Source: CAJCJE01 sp036494465
GTDB lineage: Bacteria > Actinomycetota > Actinomycetes > Mycobacteriales > Pseudonocardiaceae
Reading direction: 5' to 3'
Length of the DNA stretch: 64,000 nucleotides
NCBI GenBank assembly: GCA_036494465.1
Contig: DASXOJ010000010.1
Span: 1 to 64,000 of the forward strand
The translations under genes were made by a program, and so were the position numbers. The notes beneath the pieces are model-generated. The model saw only the letters and a program-made list of their open reading frames with translations, did not search any database and was not told where the DNA came from. Numbering within the stretch: the stretch's first letter is position 1; each line of letters opens with the position of its first letter. This document shows, piece after piece, positions 61,995-64,000 of this stretch.

Positions 61995-63434
61995 TCAGGA
62001 CTGGTGCTCGGCCCGGTCGTCGGTGGCCCACAAGGTGTGGAAGGTGCCCTCGGTGTCGACCCGGCGGTAGGTGTGCGCGCCGAAGAAGTCGCGCTGGCCC
62101 TGGATCAGTGCCGCGGGCAGCCGCGCCGCGCGCAGGCCGTCGTAGTAGGACAGCGCGGTGCTCAGGCCCGGCGCGGGGATGCCGAGCCGCGCGGCCGTGC
62201 TGACCACGTTGCGCCAGGAGTCCTGCGCGCCGGCGACCTGCGCCGCGAAGGTGTTGTCGGTCAACAGCGTCGGCAGCTTCGGGTCGGTCGTGTACGCGTT
62301 GCGGATGTCGTTGAGGAACTCGGCGCGGATGATGCAGCCGCCGCGCCAGATCGTCGCCAGCGAGGCGAGATCGATGTTCCAGCCGTACTCGGTGCTGCCC
62401 GCCTGGATCTGGTTGAAGCCCTGCGCGTAGGCGACCACCTTGGCCGCGTACAGCGCCTGCTCGACGTCGGCCGCGAAGCCATCGGCGGCAGCCCCGGTCA
62501 GCTTCTTGCCACGCGGACCGGCCAGGCCGCGGGCGGCGGTGCGCAGGTCGGCGCTGCCGGACAGGGAACGCGCGAACACGGCCTCGGCGATGCCGCTGAC
62601 CGGGCTGCCGAGGTCGAGCGCGATCTGCACGGTCCAGCGACCGGTGCCCTTCTGCTCCGCCTGGTCGGCGACGATGTCCACGAACGGCTTGCCGGTCTTG
62701 GCGTCCACGTGCGAGAGCACCTCGGCGGTGATCTCGATCAGGTAGGAGTTGAGCCTGCCGGTGTTCCAGCCGCGCATCACCTCGGCGATCTGCGCGGGCT
62801 CCAGGTCCAGCGCGTTGCGCAGCAGGTCGTACGCCTCGGCGATCAGCTGCATGTCCGAGTACTCGATGCCGTTGTGCACCATCTTGACGAAGTGACCGGC
62901 GCCGTCCGGGCCGATGTGCGTGCAGCACGGTTCGCCGTCGACCTTCGCGGAGATGTCCTCCAGCAACGGGCCGAGCGATGCGTAGGACTCGGGGGAGCCG
63001 CCGGGCATGATGCTCGGGCCGAGCAGCGCGCCCTCCTCGCCACCGGAGACGCCGCTGCCGACGAAGTGGATGCCCTTGGCGCGCAACGCGGCCTCGCGAC
63101 GGCGGGTGTCCGCGAAGTGCGCGTTGCCCGCGTCCACGATCATGTCGCCCGGTTCGAGCAGCGGCGCGAACTCGTCGATGACCGCGTCGGTCGGCTCGCC
63201 CGCCTTGACCATGACCACGACGCGGCGCGGGCGCTCAAGGGAGTTCACGAAATCCTGCGCCGAGTACGCGGGAACGAACGTGCCCTCGGAGCTGAACTCC
63301 TCGACCAGGCTCCTGGTGCGCGCGTCGGACCGGTTGTGCACCGCGACCGCGTGACCGTGCCGGGCGAAGTTGCGCGCCAGGTTGCGGCCCATCACCGCGA
63401 GACCTGTGACGCCGATCTGTGCTTGCTCGCTCAT
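61995..63434 (-). CDS. gnd: 6-Phosphogluconate dehydrogenase (decarboxylating)
   Basis: This 479-residue protein has the N-terminal NADP site QIGVTGLAVMGRNLARNFARHG, substrate-binding SGGEEGALLGPSIMPGG, catalytic Lys/Asn in HFVKMVHNGIEYSDMQL, and the long-form C-terminal domain (typical of the homodimeric NADP enzyme of about 480 residues, not the short Gnd form of about 300). It oxidises 6-phosphogluconate to ribulose 5-phosphate and CO2 in the pentose phosphate pathway. It stands alone. Confidence 0.96.
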   Translation of the reverse strand: MSEQAQIGVTGLAVMGRNLARNFARHGHAVAVHNRSDARTRSLVEEFSSEGTFVPAYSAQDFVNSLERPRRVVVMVKAGEPTDAVIDEFAPLLEPGDMIVDAGNAHFADTRRREAALRAKGIHFVGSGVSGGEEGALLGPSIMPGGSPESYASLGPLLEDISAKVDGEPCCTHIGPDGAGHFVKMVHNGIEYSDMQLIAEAYDLLRNALDLEPAQIAEVMRGWNTGRLNSYLIEITAEVLSHVDAKTGKPFVDIVADQAEQKGTGRWTVQIALDLGSPVSGIAEAVFARSLSGSADLRTAARGLAGPRGKKLTGAAADGFAADVEQALYAAKVVAYAQGFNQIQAGSTEYGWNIDLASLATIWRGGCIIRAEFLNDIRNAYTTDPKLPTLLTDNTFAAQVAGAQDSWRNVVSTAARLGIPAPGLSTALSYYDGLRAARLPAALIQGQRDFFGAHTYRRVDTEGTFHTLWATDDRAEHQS

Positions 63435-63698
63435 GTTTGTCTTCGCTGCCCTTCAACGTCGTGAGGTCGGCGCCAACGACGACGGCGGCGCCTCCGCCGT
63501 TCAGTTTTCCCTGTCCTGCCCCGGATTGCCCAGGTAGCCCCACGCAACCACGATAGGTCCGATGTGTTTCGATTTCGACAACCTGGCTTACTCCTACGAC
63601 GTGATAAAAGTGTGGCGCTTGTCAAGTCGAGATCGTTCAGACATCCTATCTATCGGCGCGAATGACCTGGAGGAACCAATGTCGACGAGGGAGTCGAG

Positions 63699-64000
63699 AT
63701 GCGGTCGGTTGTCAGAGTTCGCACCATGTTGGCGCTGGCCGGCGCCACAGCACTGGGCCTAGCCACCCTGCTGGCAGGAGGCCCCGCCGCGCTGGCCGCG
63801 CCCGCGCCGGTGACCTTCTACGTGTCGCCGACCGGCAGCGACAGCAATTCCGGCACCAGCCAGAGCAGCCCGTTCCAGACCCTGCAGCAGGCGCAGACCG
63901 CGGTGCGTGCCGTCGACCAGTCGGCGTGGGGCCCGATCACGGTCTACTTGGCGGGCGGTGACTACCGCCTGACCAGCACGCTGACCTTCACCGCAGCCGA
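63699..64000 (+). CDS. Secreted right-handed beta-helix protein (partial)
   Basis: The first 100 residues are present: a signal peptide (ALAGATALGLATLLAGGPAALA, cleavage near residue 34) followed by FYVSPTGSDSNSGTSQSSPFQTLQQAQ, the opening of pectate-lyase-like/right-handed parallel beta-helix proteins that bind polysaccharides. The remainder lies beyond the window. GAGGGAG lies a few bases before the ATG. Likely a polysaccharide lyase or hydrolase. Confidence 0.78.
   Translation, partial: MRSVVRVRTMLALAGATALGLATLLAGGPAALAAPAPVTFYVSPTGSDSNSGTSQSSPFQTLQQAQTAVRAVDQSAWGPITVYLAGGDYRLTSTLTFTAA

Overview
This window is high-GC actinobacterial chromosome. Third codon positions are strongly G/C, GTG and TTG starts are common, start/stop overlaps of 1-8 bases link co-oriented genes, and many products are secreted or lipid-anchored. 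The gene set (iniBAC-type dynamins with an IniR-like regulator, SARP regulator, DUF5666 proteins, Eis-like acetyltransferase, F420-type reductase, chitin and plant-polymer hydrolases, ACC deaminase) suggests a soil or plant-associated member of the Pseudonocardiales or a relative. The order-level placement is inference. I saw no tRNA, rRNA, CRISPR array, insertion sequence, phage gene or replication origin.

Layout. 1-5630: a minus-strand sugar or polyol ABC importer (ATPase cut by the window edge, two permeases, binding lipoprotein) with a zinc dehydrogenase, divergent from a SorC-type regulator whose start overlaps a palindrome. 5714-13500: housekeeping and single genes (Tex, DUF4190, serine hydrolase, class V aminotransferase-like protein, hemerythrin, VOC protein). 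13760-19754: a MacB-like export operon with two different membrane-fusion adaptors and a DUF5666 lipoprotein, closed by a strong terminator. 19900-21566: GntR regulator and ACC deaminase. 21580-26451: GH3 enzyme, TetR regulator divergent from an F420-type reductase, DUF1684 protein, a decayed GH27 gene and a small DUF5808-like protein. 26462-39069: GH84 hexosaminidase and GH18 chitinase, with an AAA/TPR gene pair, an Eis-like acetyltransferase, a membrane protein and a flotillin/NfeD-like pair between them.

39111-48076 is the most distinctive block. It resembles the mycobacterial iniBAC operon (IniB, then two dynamin-like GTPases), transcribed divergently from a truncated, membrane-anchored Hsp70-like protein and a large LuxR-type ATPase regulator resembling IniR. 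Repeats fill the shared promoter region, and a second promoter with a 14-bp hairpin lies between iniB and iniA.

48175-64000: a PL5-type lyase, an unknown protein, a SARP/NB-ARC/TPR regulator, then a DUF5666 membrane protein divergent from a two-component system that leads into GT2-GtrA, GT39 and HtrA-like protease genes. CACAG-type repeats spaced exactly 11 bases apart precede the response regulator and the GT2 gene. 6-Phosphogluconate dehydrogenase and the start of a secreted beta-helix protein close the window. Four operator-like sequences similar to the DasR dre element lie at the GH27 remnant, GH84 and GH18 genes, suggesting one chitin/GlcNAc-responsive regulon.
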